A stretch of 64,000 bases of DNA, taken from Lineus longissimus. Lineage: Eukaryota; Nemertea; Pilidiophora; Heteronemertea; Lineidae. How positions within the stretch are numbered: position 1 is the first letter of the stretch; each line of letters opens with the position of its first letter. The notes under the pieces were generated by a model. The model searched no databases and was not told where the DNA came from. It saw only the letters and a list, made by a program, of their open reading frames with translations. The position numbers were made by a program, and so were the translations under genes. This document shows, in pieces, positions 23,468 to 34,296 of the stretch. The stretch is taken from contig NC_088322.1 in NCBI RefSeq assembly GCF_910592395.1, positions 6,815,431 to 6,879,430 on the forward strand, read 5' to 3'.

Positions 23468-24716
23468 GACAATAGTGCCTCGAGTGATACTTCATCGGAT
23501 TTCTTTGACTTTACTGACTCTGACAGTGGTGATTTTGACTTTGTATTTGATGAGAATGAATCTCATGGAGATGAGGAATTCAATAGGCCTAATGATGAAA
23601 TTGTTGGGATAGCTCCTTATATGTATGAGCCAGAACCCCTACCAGACGATGTAGTAGAGAGGGATCAGCCACTACCAATACCAATGGAAGCTGGCGAACA
23701 TGTGGAAGAGCTTGATTATACAGTTCTTGAAAATTGGTAAGTCACTAAATCTTAGTTTATACTATTTCCACAAGTTCACAATCCTAGCCCTTTAGGCCTA
23801 TAATGGGCTAGGGTAAAGTAGAAATTCCCTTAAACATTAAAGGCGATCTCTGTAAAAAAAGCCATTCAACCTCTATCTGTTTACTCTACTACGGCCTAGG
23901 CCATGTAGGCCTAGGACCATCTTCTATCGTTATGTTGTAGGCCTAGGCCTAGGCTCTGAGGGAGTAGCCTACTTGTTTACTGGCCTAAGGTCAATTAGTT
24001 CAGTTCCATAGCCAATATTTTCATTCAATTTAAATCCTGTAAACAGGGTACATCTCATTTAAACTGAAAAATGTTGCAATCCCATGGGTGGCCTTCATTG
24101 AAGTTCTATTGTATAGCCCTATAGGCCCTTGATGATAAGATGAATCAGTGCTACCACATGGTTAGAGGTTGAGGCCTGCACCTGCAAATTAGGAAGGGCC
24201 GAAACAAAAACAGAACAAACTCACTTTGAAAAAGAAAACTAAATTTAATATTATATACAATGTATAGGTAGTAAATAATAAATTTCATCAATATATCTTT
24301 ACAGGTGCACCTGTGACAATTGCCAGGTACAACATACAAGGGCGGAGTGCGTCTGCTGTCGGGATATCAACGAATACCAAGCCAAGTTAACAGAAGATGA
24401 GAACGCACCAACATGTATCACCGCACAGAAAGGGTTCAATTCAGTCTGCATTAATGAAGACGTCCTGGAAACAGCTTGGTATCAATACAGACAACAATAT
24501 GGTAAAAATGCCCACAGCAATAGACCAAGACACCAACGTTTACGCCATATAGCATATCGACAGTTAGTGCGGTGGCGCTACGGCTACTTGGGAAAAGACA
24601 TAAGGGTGGTTCTTCCATCAAGTGCTGTAAGCAAAATTAGAGCCTTTTTCCCTCCACCAGGACTTGAAGAAAATTTTCAATTTGTTGGATTCAAAGATGC
24701 CATAGACATTGAGTAA

Positions 24717-25069
24717 AAGCAATGACCACAATGGGCGAGTTCAGAATTCTGTGCGTGATAGACTGATAATAGATTTAGACAAGAAGTTGTGCCTGTTCCT
24801 TTTTTTAGTGTGTTTGAACCCCACCACACGTTGAGCTTGAAGGCTAAGTGTGGCTACATATCGTCTCAGAGAAACACACACGAAATGCAGGCCTTCCACA
24901 CATATATAATACCAAACGCCGTGGACATAAGTTCAGGTTTGTCATTGTCTTACACTTTTTAAGTACACAAACTGGCATGAGAATTGCCTAACATTGAAAA
25001 TATATAAACGTATCACGGTTCCTTGTGTTGAAAAGGTACAACCCATTATAATTGATCATTGTATTTCAG
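24717..25069. other. Non-coding gap after the P2RX7-like gene
   Basis: Probably the 3' untranslated region or an intron. No coding exon is seen. Confidence 0.3.
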
Positions 25070-25374
25070 ATGATGAACCGGAGGAACCACCAACGGCAAC
25101 GGAAATGGTGAAATGTGCATCGTACTAAGAGAGCCTGGCTCGGGAGAGATCCAAGAATGATCCACAAAGGAAAAGAATATTGCACATGCTACCCCCTCCC
25201 GAATTTGCTATCGTGAGTACTGAGGTAGCGAGACGTATCCTGATGTCTTCCATTACGTCTTCCCCTGTCGGGAGGGAAGGGCGAGTACCAACCAACATTA
25301 CGTCGGTGGAGGAAACAAAGGAATTTTTGCAATCGTTCATAGCCAGTGGGACCCTCCGTTTAGATACTAAGTGA
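25070..25374 (+). pseudogene. Orphan exon-like ORF with one internal stop
   Basis: A TGTATTTCAG acceptor ends at 25069. It is followed by a frame reading 'DEPEEPPTATEMVKCASY', a TAA, then 'ESLARERSKNDPQRK' through to a TGA at 25372-25374. The acidic start and basic middle do not match a family I recognise. It may be a further exon of the gene upstream, or an old fragment of a similar gene. Function unknown. Confidence 0.3.
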
Positions 25375-25616
25375 GGGGGGAAGAAACGGAGGACGCTGAC
25401 ATTTTTGCATACTATTACGGCATGATTTCAAAGGGCAGTTATCGGTTCTACAGGGACTGTCGGGTGTATTTACGAATGAAACACCCCAGCCCTTATGGGA
25501 GGCATTTTTTCAATGGAACCATCGCGCTTGTTTGTATGTGGAAATTCACGTCACCCCAGGCCTAAATCACTTGGATTACATGTAATGGAAATATGTGTGT
25601 GATGCCTGTTATGTAA

Positions 25617-26651
25617 GGGATCACGTCCAAAGTCCGCACGCGAATATTCGCTGCGCGAATCGGGGCGAAAATTCGCCTGGTCGAATAACGCCACATTCAT
25701 TCGCCTCCAAATCGCTCCCTGCTTCGGCGATTCTATTATGATCAGGCGAAAATTCAGACTGAATAAAAATCGCAGGCGAAAATAATAATCGCGCCTGATT
25801 CGCTCTCACCAACCATCGGAACGAAGCGAATATTAGAGGCCTATATGTGTTGTAGTATGCCTATTCCGACATCAGCTGATAGCAGACCGAATAAAAACAC
25901 AAACTGGAATTCCCGGTCAACCTGACTGCAGTAATCATATACATCACATCTATCCACGAGGAGCTACACAAATTTGGCACAGAGGTTTGAGGTTCTTAGT
26001 ATTATGGTATGTATTCCGAAGGATTGTGGCGGAATGTACCGAATCATACAGCTAATCATAGTTAGGCTTATGTTTCCGAGTCTCAGCCAACCAATCAAGA
26101 TCGTTGTAGTATCCGGTTATCCTAAACAGCGTCCACCAGCGCCCACCAGCGTTCACCAGGTTTAAAGTCGGGTATAAAGTCATCAAAATAAAATTTTGTG
26201 GCCAAAACGTAATACGTACACCATAAAAAATACATTTCCTAACAATTTCATGCTTATTTCGTTTAAGACCATTAGATTTTACTTGGATGGTTTTAATGTA
26301 TGTATGTGTTTAAACCTGGTGGACGCTGTTTAGTATGACCCGATTTGTTCACGTGACTGCACTTTTCCGCCAATAAAACAAGACGAAAGTCGTTGCAAAA
26401 TCGTTCCGAATATCGGACAAGCATGCAAGAGCCACCAATTTCGTAAAATCGCTCCATTATCGCCTGGAGCGATTTTTGGGGCGAAATCAAAGAATTGGCG
26501 CGATTGTGGGCGAATTTCGCATCTGACGTTCCGGCGATTTCATATTATCGCCTCACATTCGCCGGTCGATTTTCGGACAGATTTCGCAGGCGAAATACTG
26601 TAGGGTGAATTTCGCCGGCGAATATCGCGTGCGGACTTTGGACGTGATCCC
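25617..26651. mobile_element. 1035-bp Harbinger-type MITE, TAA target duplication
   Basis: Inverted ends GGGATCACGTCCAAAGTCC and its complement, followed inward by matching CGCACGCGAATAT blocks. The flanking direct repeats are TAA at 25614-25616 and TAA at 26652-26654, the PIF/Harbinger pattern. The interior is full of short GCGAA/TTCGC words in both orientations, so a long imperfect foldback is likely. It encodes no protein. A second inverted repeat is nested inside. Confidence 0.85.
26120..26336. repeat. Nested inverted repeat inside the MITE
   Basis: TAAACAGCGTCCACCAG near 26124 and ACCAGGTTTAAA near 26155 are matched in inverse by GTTTAAACCTGGTGGACG near 26308, followed by CTGTTTAGTA. 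The left arm also has an extra GCGCCCACCAGC duplication. It looks like a smaller foldback element of about 215 bp inserted in the larger one. Confidence 0.65.
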
Positions 26652-26661
26652 TAAATAGTAT

Positions 26662-26991
26662 TTATGGATAACCGCTTATGAGAACGAAAGGTAAACTTGA
26701 GGATAACATAACATCAAATCGAGGATAATAAGAATTTTTGATGCGGAAATGTGAACTTTCGGATAACAAAATACCCATCAGACTTATTAACCTACATCCG
26801 ACACATGTCGTTCGTATTCGTTCGGTGTTGTCATTCAAAACATTAACGGCCATCTCGTGCTCATCACCCTGGAGGCCTAGTTCAGCTGTAATATCACTTT
26901 TAATGTATGTCTTGGTGCTGGCGTCATCCAATAGCGCATTGACCTTTATCTTTCGACCTTGATTTTCTAAGTAGACTGGCACTGTCCTCAT
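26662..26991 (-). mobile_element. BEL/Pao retrotransposon protease fragment, minus strand
   Basis: The minus-strand frame begins 'MRTVPVYLENQGRKIKV' and continues with 'ALLDDASTKTYI'. This is the aspartic protease region (DUF1758-like) of BEL/Pao LTR retrotransposons, with the active-site D-D-A-S. The coding match stops around 26780, after which the frame is unrelated sequence. It forms an inverted pair with the plus-strand fragment next to it. Confidence 0.75.
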
Positions 26992-27004
26992 TGATATGTA
27001 TACA

Positions 27005-27560
27005 GGGCCGTCATTGGAACAGCTGAACTAGGCCCCCAGGGTGATGAGCACGAGATGGCCGTTAATGTCTTGAATGACAACACCGAACGAATACGAACGA
27101 CATGTGTCGGATGTAGGTTAATAAGTATCGATGGCTATGAATCCAGATGCATTGACGCCTACTACACTCAGCGTGTGACAGGGAGCATGCCAGCTGTCAA
27201 ATGGAAACAGAAGAAGCTGGAATGGAGTCACATTAAGGACACTCCTTTTCCTGATATCGGGCCACGGCCGATAGTAGACCTTCTTATTGGTATCGACCAG
27301 GCCGACCTTCACTGTTCCTTGCAAGAAGTACGAGGCAGACCAGGGGAGCCGATGGCCAGACTCACACCTCTGGGATGGACTTGCATCCATTCATTTCAAG
27401 AACCAGATTCCTCTTCTCGCACGAACTTCACCTTCCATGCAAGAACTGACAACTTTGATGACCTTATCCGTCGTTTCTGGGATATAGAAGAACCTCCGAT
27501 AACCGAAATTGTAAAACCTGAAGAGAGACATGCATGCGCTGTGAAAAATATCGTTGTACC
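27005..27560 (+). mobile_element. BEL/Pao pol fragment, plus strand
   Basis: The plus frame starts inside the same protease segment ('QGDEHEMAVNVLNDNTERI') and runs on through 'PIVDLLIGIDQADLH' and 'LGWTCIH' to 'LIRRFWDIEEPP'. These are the hallmarks of the protease-to-RT linker of BEL/Pao elements. It ends near 27560, where the reading frame drifts off. Bases 27016-27127 are the inverted copy of 26780-26893. Confidence 0.75.
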
Positions 27561-27731
27561 TTTGTATTTAGTAACATCGAGGCGTTCCCCGAAAAAGTGT
27601 CGCTTTTCTCCGATTTTTTAGATGAGAATTATATGCAGGTGCAGTTGGAAATCCCCTGTAATCACCAATACACCAAGGCGCCCGGAATATTCGTTAACTA
27701 TTAACTAAAAGATATATTTTAAACATTAATC

Positions 27732-28360
27732 ATGAGCTCATTACTGGGCGAAGTAGTCAATCGAATTGTCGAAACATTAGGTTTCGCAGCCAGTAGCAGA
27801 TGTTTAAAACAGGTTCGAAAAAATCAGGTATTAATAAAATTTGACCCTCCACAAAAATACTGTTGGAACGAAATGGGAAAAATTCTACTGGATTGTCTCG
27901 GAGAACACCATATTCAGGTGAGAAGTTACCACTTCAATGGTTGCGTCACACATGGAAATCTATTGTCGGCGAAAGCCTCTCTCATCATTTCACACGAAAC
28001 GAACAATGATATACATATCGTCTGCGAAAAATTGTCGGAAAGCGATCACCAATCCTCTGACGGTGAGGAGGAAAACGACAAAGATAACTTACAGAGGAGT
28101 TTCAAGAAGGTCGAAGACGCGGCCCTCTGCGCACTCAGCAGCAGAAATTCCCTAAAAGAGCACGAGGAAACGAGAGTCCTGTTACAATACAAGCGTAAAG
28201 CCACAAAAGATGGAGGTGGGCCTAGCCGCGCGTCAAAAGAACGTTGTGTACCAGAGGAGAAAAGGCAGGACACCTCGTCGGGTTCACACCAAAGCGCCAA
28301 ACCAACACGGGTGGTCGCAGAAGAGCGCATTGAAGATGACGAAGACGAGGGAGACGATTT

Positions 28361-28399
<39 letters not shown>

Positions 28400-28457
28400 A
28401 AAAGAAATGCCCTGTTTAGAACGCGATTTAGAAGTGAGTTCGGAGAGCGAGTCCTAG
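27732..28457 (+). CDS. Unidentified intronless ORF, 241 aa, acidic C-terminus
   Basis: The ATG at 27732 is the first in frame and is preceded by an AT-rich leader. The first ~105 residues look globular ('LGEVVNRIVETLGF', 'EMGKILLDCLGEHH', 'SLIISHETNNDIHIVC'). The rest is charged and probably disordered, with a glutamate run of about 16 residues (near 28365-28405) followed by Ser/Glu repeats. There is no membrane segment or signal peptide. I do not recognise a family. The next ORF follows after 93 bases in the same direction. The two look like a cassette rather than spliced host exons. Confidence 0.5.
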
Positions 28458-28550
28458 CGAGAAGCCATCGCGATCACAGTCACAGCGGGAGGCAAAAATA
28501 GTGTTGTTAGTACGCCGGCACGCGCCACTTCTCCTTTTCCTAAACCGCAA

Positions 28551-29141
28551 ATGGATGAAAGTGTGCTTGAACAATTAAAGGCGCAATTACGACAGCAAAT
28601 AGTTCATAACAATCTCCAGCCTGAAACCGATGGGACTAACTCGAACAGAGCGATGCCTCTGTTTGACCACTGTTCGCCGAGCGAACAATCGTTTCTCTAT
28701 CAATACCTATTGCCTTTGGCCGAGATGGGAACAATTGCTTCCAAATATCCTAATCTCGTTAGCGATTTTAGCAACCTTTGTTCTTTTCGTAAAAAGCAAG
28801 AAGAAGCCTTTGAAAAAGTCAGTGTTTGGGTGAATAAGTGCGAGGCCAAGCGGAAAGCTTACGAGAGCAAAATTGAGGAAACTACGAAACTGATGAAGCG
28901 CCAAGAAAAAGCCGGTGCTGCCTTTCGTCAAACGTTGTCAAAAAACACAGAGGTAATCAATAAATTTTGGCAATATTTCAATGAGAAAACACAGCATCAA
29001 GACAAATGCAAGCGGTGCACTTTTCACTGTTTGCCCATCGCGCAAGAAGCGATTCCCAGCATCAGCGGCAAACCTTGTGGTAAAGGCAAGAGGCTCCCGA
29101 ACACAGTAAAAGGAAAAAAATCGAAGAAACTAACTGAGTGA
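28551..29141 (+). CDS. Unidentified intronless ORF, 196 aa, helical with basic tail
   Basis: Starts at an ATG in good context and ends TGA. Residues about 95-140 are a Lys/Glu-rich helix likely to be a coiled coil ('RKKQEEAFEKVSVWV', 'EETTKLMKRQEKA'). Near residue 155 there is 'CKRCTFHC', a short Cys/His cluster that could bind zinc. The last 30 residues are strongly basic (GKGKR...KGKKSKK), which suggests nucleic-acid binding or nuclear location. It is in the same orientation as the 241-aa ORF upstream and the gag-like ORF downstream. No family recognised. Confidence 0.5.
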   Translation: MDESVLEQLKAQLRQQIVHNNLQPETDGTNSNRAMPLFDHCSPSEQSFLYQYLLPLAEMGTIASKYPNLVSDFSNLCSFRKKQEEAFEKVSVWVNKCEAKRKAYESKIEETTKLMKRQEKAGAAFRQTLSKNTEVINKFWQYFNEKTQHQDKCKRCTFHCLPIAQEAIPSISGKPCGKGKRLPNTVKGKKSKKLTE

Positions 29142-29607
29142 CTAGACAAGCCAACAATAAAAAAGAAGAATAGGCCTATTAAACAAACGAAAAAGAAGCT
29201 GAAGAAAGTCGAAAAAAACCCAATTCTACCCAACAGCTGACTACATTGCGAGATTACATGAGATGCGTGTGCAGCTCCAACCAGAATGCAATTCGCGTCG
29301 CAACATGGCGGACTAGAATGCTATACTGTTTTTTGCGCTAGGTAAGTTAGTTAGTTTTCGGTAGTTCATGTCCTTTTCTGCGGCGAAAGACGCACTGAAC
29401 TCGAAGAGTTTATTTTAGGGCAGATTTCGACCGGCCCTTTCCCCGATCTGGGGGTTTATTTACTCGTATTCGAGGTTTGTTTCTGTGCGCGGGAATTAAA
29501 AAATTGCAGCCTCGGTTTCATTGCTGGTAGTCATTTTGGTTCCTTCTGTCAGTTCTCGATCTGTCAGTTATCTGAATTGCTCGCTTTTCAACAAAAATGA
29601 ATAAGGA
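29142..29607. other. Leader region before the gag-like ORF
   Basis: No gene. It contains AACATGGCGGAC at about 29305, a GTAAGTTAG donor-like site at 29341, and a run of short pyrimidine tracts. This could be the 5' leader or promoter of the element that carries the ORF at 29608. Confidence 0.3.
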
Positions 29608-30525
29608 ATGGAATTTGTCAAATGCCATTTTCGGCTCCGAATAGAACTTTTAGAAAAAACGAAAAATCGTAAGGCCTCAGCTGCGGCTGGGTCATCCAAA
29701 TCGTCAAAAAATCTGACGGAAACGGAAGATCGTGATCGTCATGATGATCGTAGGCCAGAAAAAATGCCACCGTCCATGCCGTCTGCAGCGGCCGGCTCTA
29801 AGCGAGCACTTGACGATGCACAGCAGTTGTACTGCGGGGCTGCGGAAGATGATGATTCTCCTAAATCTATGAGTGCTAAGCGGGTTCGTATGGACAATAA
29901 TGACAATTGTGAGGTGGCTGATTGTGAATTCGAAGCTGAGGCTGAGAATGATTTTGACTTTGAGCTTGAGAAACTGTTAGAGCCCCCTGATGCTCAGCCC
30001 GAAGCAGAGTATGAACTCCTCGCAGAATTACCGAAGGCCTATGCTGCTCCTGAAGAGGAGGTCGGCCCTCCAATCCAGGAAAAATTTGCACAGCTCATCA
30101 ATGGGCTGTTCACTTCGCCGCTCACGGATGAGAAATATAAAGACATGGCCGACGCTTTGCTCAGACCTGACAATTGCCCAAACCTGTTGTGTTCTCGTGT
30201 AAACCCTGATATTTGGGAAGAGCTCCCTGGAGAGGCAATGGGAGAGGATTTGACTCTGTCAAAAATTGGGAAGAAAATGATCAAAGAGGCTATTCCTTTG
30301 GTGCAGGTGATCGACAAACTTTATCGTGATCGAGTGACTAAAAGCCCCCCTGACGTCTCCTCTGCTATTCGTGGGTGCATGGATGCACTTGCAGTTTTGG
30401 GCAGTGGAATGCATGAGCTAAACATACTACGGCGTAATAAAATTAAGAAACTCATGGACCCTAAAGCCCAAAAAGTCGTTAACAAGATTAAACTTGAGTC
30501 GCCTCTTCTGTTCGGGGAAGATTTA

Positions 30526-32185
<1,660 letters not shown>

Positions 32186-32301
32186 TACAAAAGAACTTAA
32201 AAGATGTCTCCGAACAGGAAAAACTTGGTTTAGGCATCATGAAAAAGAGGCAGCTAAATCAGGGACCAGTCCAGAGGGAGTCCCCCCTTTCTATCACATA
32301 A

Positions 32302-32617
32302 AGAATAGATATGACAAATGGGAATTAAACCTTGTCCTCAGACAGGTGACTGGTGGTTATAGTATTCCTATCACTCTGACATCTTGTCATGAGGGTACAC
32401 TAGAGTGTGATTGGTGATGTTGGATAGCATGTCATAACTTCATGGACAAGGAAGATGCAGAACTAGTTTAGGGAGGGGGACATTTTGTTGGTGGTCCATT
32501 CAAAACCAGGGTTATGACCTAAGTTACTGGTACTCCGCAATCATGTCTTTCCTGTTTCTTCAAATCACATACAAATACAATACATGCATAACATGTTTTT
32601 CATTCTAAATCTTTCAG
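32302..32617. other. Non-coding gap between ORF1 and the SET exon
   Basis: No coding region is seen. The 3' side is a plausible intron with a pyrimidine-rich end leading to the TTTCAG acceptor at 32612-32617. Confidence 0.3.
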
Positions 32618-32825
32618 CGTCGATGCAACAGAAGAGCCAGAAATCCCCGTATCAAATTTTGGACGTATAGTGAATCATGGGAGCAGGAAAGATAAAACCC
32701 AGAATGCCCGTGTGAAGGTGAAAACTGATAAGGAGCAAATGCCCCATCTCATGATATGTGCAACCAGGAGAATTGAGTCAGGCGAAGAGATACTGTATGA
32801 CTATGGGGTGGAAAATCTACCTTGG
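32618..32825 (+). CDS. KMT5A/SETD8-like SET-domain exon (partial gene)
   Basis: An exon bounded by CTTTCAG and GTAAGTG reads 'VDATEEPEIPVSNFGRIVNH', then 'MPHLMICATRRIESGEEILYDYG'. This is the C-terminal half of a SET methyltransferase domain. The NH of 'RIVNH' and the final 'YDYG' tyrosines are the usual SAM-pocket and catalytic elements, and the order fits histone H4K20 monomethyltransferases. The upstream half of the domain is not visible, and the adjoining sequence is transposon, so this is either one exon of a gene cut apart by insertions or an orphan fragment. The next exon I can see starts in a different phase, so the rest of this gene is unresolved. Confidence 0.7.
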
Positions 32826-33112
32826 GTAAGTGTAAAACTTGGTCTAAACTAATTGCTTTATGTGTACACAGTACCTGTATGACACCTTTCTTTTGCCTGA
32901 ATTATGTATGCTGTCACGTGGTGATGTTAATAGAAAAAAATAGGATGAACAAGAACTTGTTCAAGGCATTTATAACAACAAATTTGTAAAAAGAGAACTC
33001 CAGTCTTCCACTCCAGATGAATAGGATGCTTTGTTTGGAAGAAAACTTGGTTTTGCATCATTGTCCTGCAGCTGGATATCCCATGAAAATGATTGTCATC
33101 CCTACTGTCAAT

Positions 33113-33660
33113 TGACAGTGGATCTCCAATTGGGGAACCACACTGGCAAATGTTGACTCTTGGCAAATTGTAAATAGTAAATGCGTAGAAGTAGACTTTG
33201 GCTAGTAGTAGAACTTCAGCAAACAAAGTTGGCTGAGGCCACCGACGGTGATAGTGTGGACTTTCCCTGACTTGGGGTTATGAACTAGAATCAAATGGAC
33301 TTTCAACTGCAGTGTATTGATTTTCAATTGGGGACCCACACTGGCGAATGTGGACTCTTGGGTAATTGTTATAGTAAATGCATAGAACTAGACTTTGGTT
33401 TGTTGTAGAGTTTCAGCAAATTAAGTTGGTTGAGGCCGCCGATGGTGACAATGTGGACTTTCCCTGACTTTGGGTTATGAACTAAAATCTAATGGACTTT
33501 CAACTGCAGTGTATTGATTTTCAATTGGGGACCCACACTGGCGAATGTGGACTCTTGGGGAAATTGCAATAGTAAATGCATAGAAGTAGACTTTGGCTCA
33601 TAGTAGAACTTTAGCAAACTAAGTTGGTTGAGGCCACCATGGACTTTCCCTGGCTTGGAG
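33113..33660. repeat. Tandem repeat of about 197-200 bp, three copies
   Basis: Each unit contains TCAATTGGGGACCCACACTG, then GACTTTGG, then AGTTGGTTGAGGCC and GACTTTCCCTGACTTGG. Unit landmarks (TCAATTG) fall at about 33124, 33324 and 33521, giving periods near 200 and 197. The copies differ by scattered substitutions. It lies in a likely intron. Confidence 0.8.
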
Positions 33661-33664
33661 GAAA

Positions 33665-33780
33665 AAGTGACGCGAGTCACACAACTGTGACGCGCGACAG
33701 ACAGTCAAAGCGACACGATTCCTCGCGCGTCACAATTGTGTGACTCGCGACACACAGTCACTGTGACTCGATTAGAAAGT
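33665..33780. repeat. GTGAC/GTCAC-rich imperfect palindrome
   Basis: GTGACGCGAGTCACACAAC...GACGCGCGACA is echoed by GCGCGTCACAATTGTGTGAC and CGACACACAGTCACTGTG. Several overlapping inverted repeats of 8-12 bases could form a cruciform. The function is unknown. Confidence 0.5.
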
Positions 33781-34296
33781 GACATTTCCTCTACTACTCA
33801 GACTATTGGTCTGGCTTGTTTGTCGTGGTTGGCCAAGGTCATGGTATGGACCGAGCCACCATTGTCATTGACATCGTAGGCCTACATGATGTAGCACACA
33901 TTGAGAAGGCTGTAGAATTAGCTTGCAGTGTGATTCTAGCGAAGCCAAAGGCCGATAGGCCTAGTTCAATAGTTGGTGAATAAAAACTAACTAAAATTTA
34001 CTTAGCCAGGCCTGTGTGATGTATAGGCCTAGACTGATATCAACAACGGTAGAGTATCCGACTTCACACTTTAGGCCTAACCCCGCTCAATCCTGAAATA
34101 GTGAAACCTTTCAGTAGAACTCAGATGAGGTACATTGTATTCATTCAGCGATACAACCTGATCATTTTCGACCGGTACCCATTGATACACCTGGGTAGAG
34201 TGAGGAAAGTAAGGCCTTACCCAAATTCTCACGCCGCAGTGGGATTTAAACCGTGGCTCATGTATTGAAATTCATGTACAATGTTATATATTTCAG
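33781..34296. other. Intergenic or intronic, no gene seen
   Basis: Contains scattered TAGGCCTA words and a pyrimidine-rich end leading to the TTTCAG acceptor at 34291-34296. No frame of note. Confidence 0.3.

Larger units (their letters stand above)
20909..24716 (+). pseudogene. P2RX7 C-terminal-domain-like gene, split by an RTE LINE
   Basis: The final two exons are clear: up to 23736 (open from 23468) and 24305-24716, joined GT-AG in phase 2 with the frame kept and ending in TAA. The last exon has the cysteine-rich P2X7 ballast-type domain. It starts W-C-T-C at the junction, has a CVCC cluster and 'CITAQKGFNSVCIN', then the arginine-rich 'AYRQLVRWRYGYLG' and 'VVLPSSAVSKIR'. The preceding exon is very acidic with Ser/Asp/Phe repeats. 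In animals this domain also occurs alone in many lineage-expanded proteins of unknown role. A candidate first exon, 20909-20945, starts with ATG in an AAT-ATG-GCC context and ends in a GT donor in phase 1, which would match the next exon's frame. The RTE-like element (21848-23467) ends exactly where the acidic exon begins, so the gene is probably disrupted. The link to exon 1 is inference. Confidence 0.6.
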
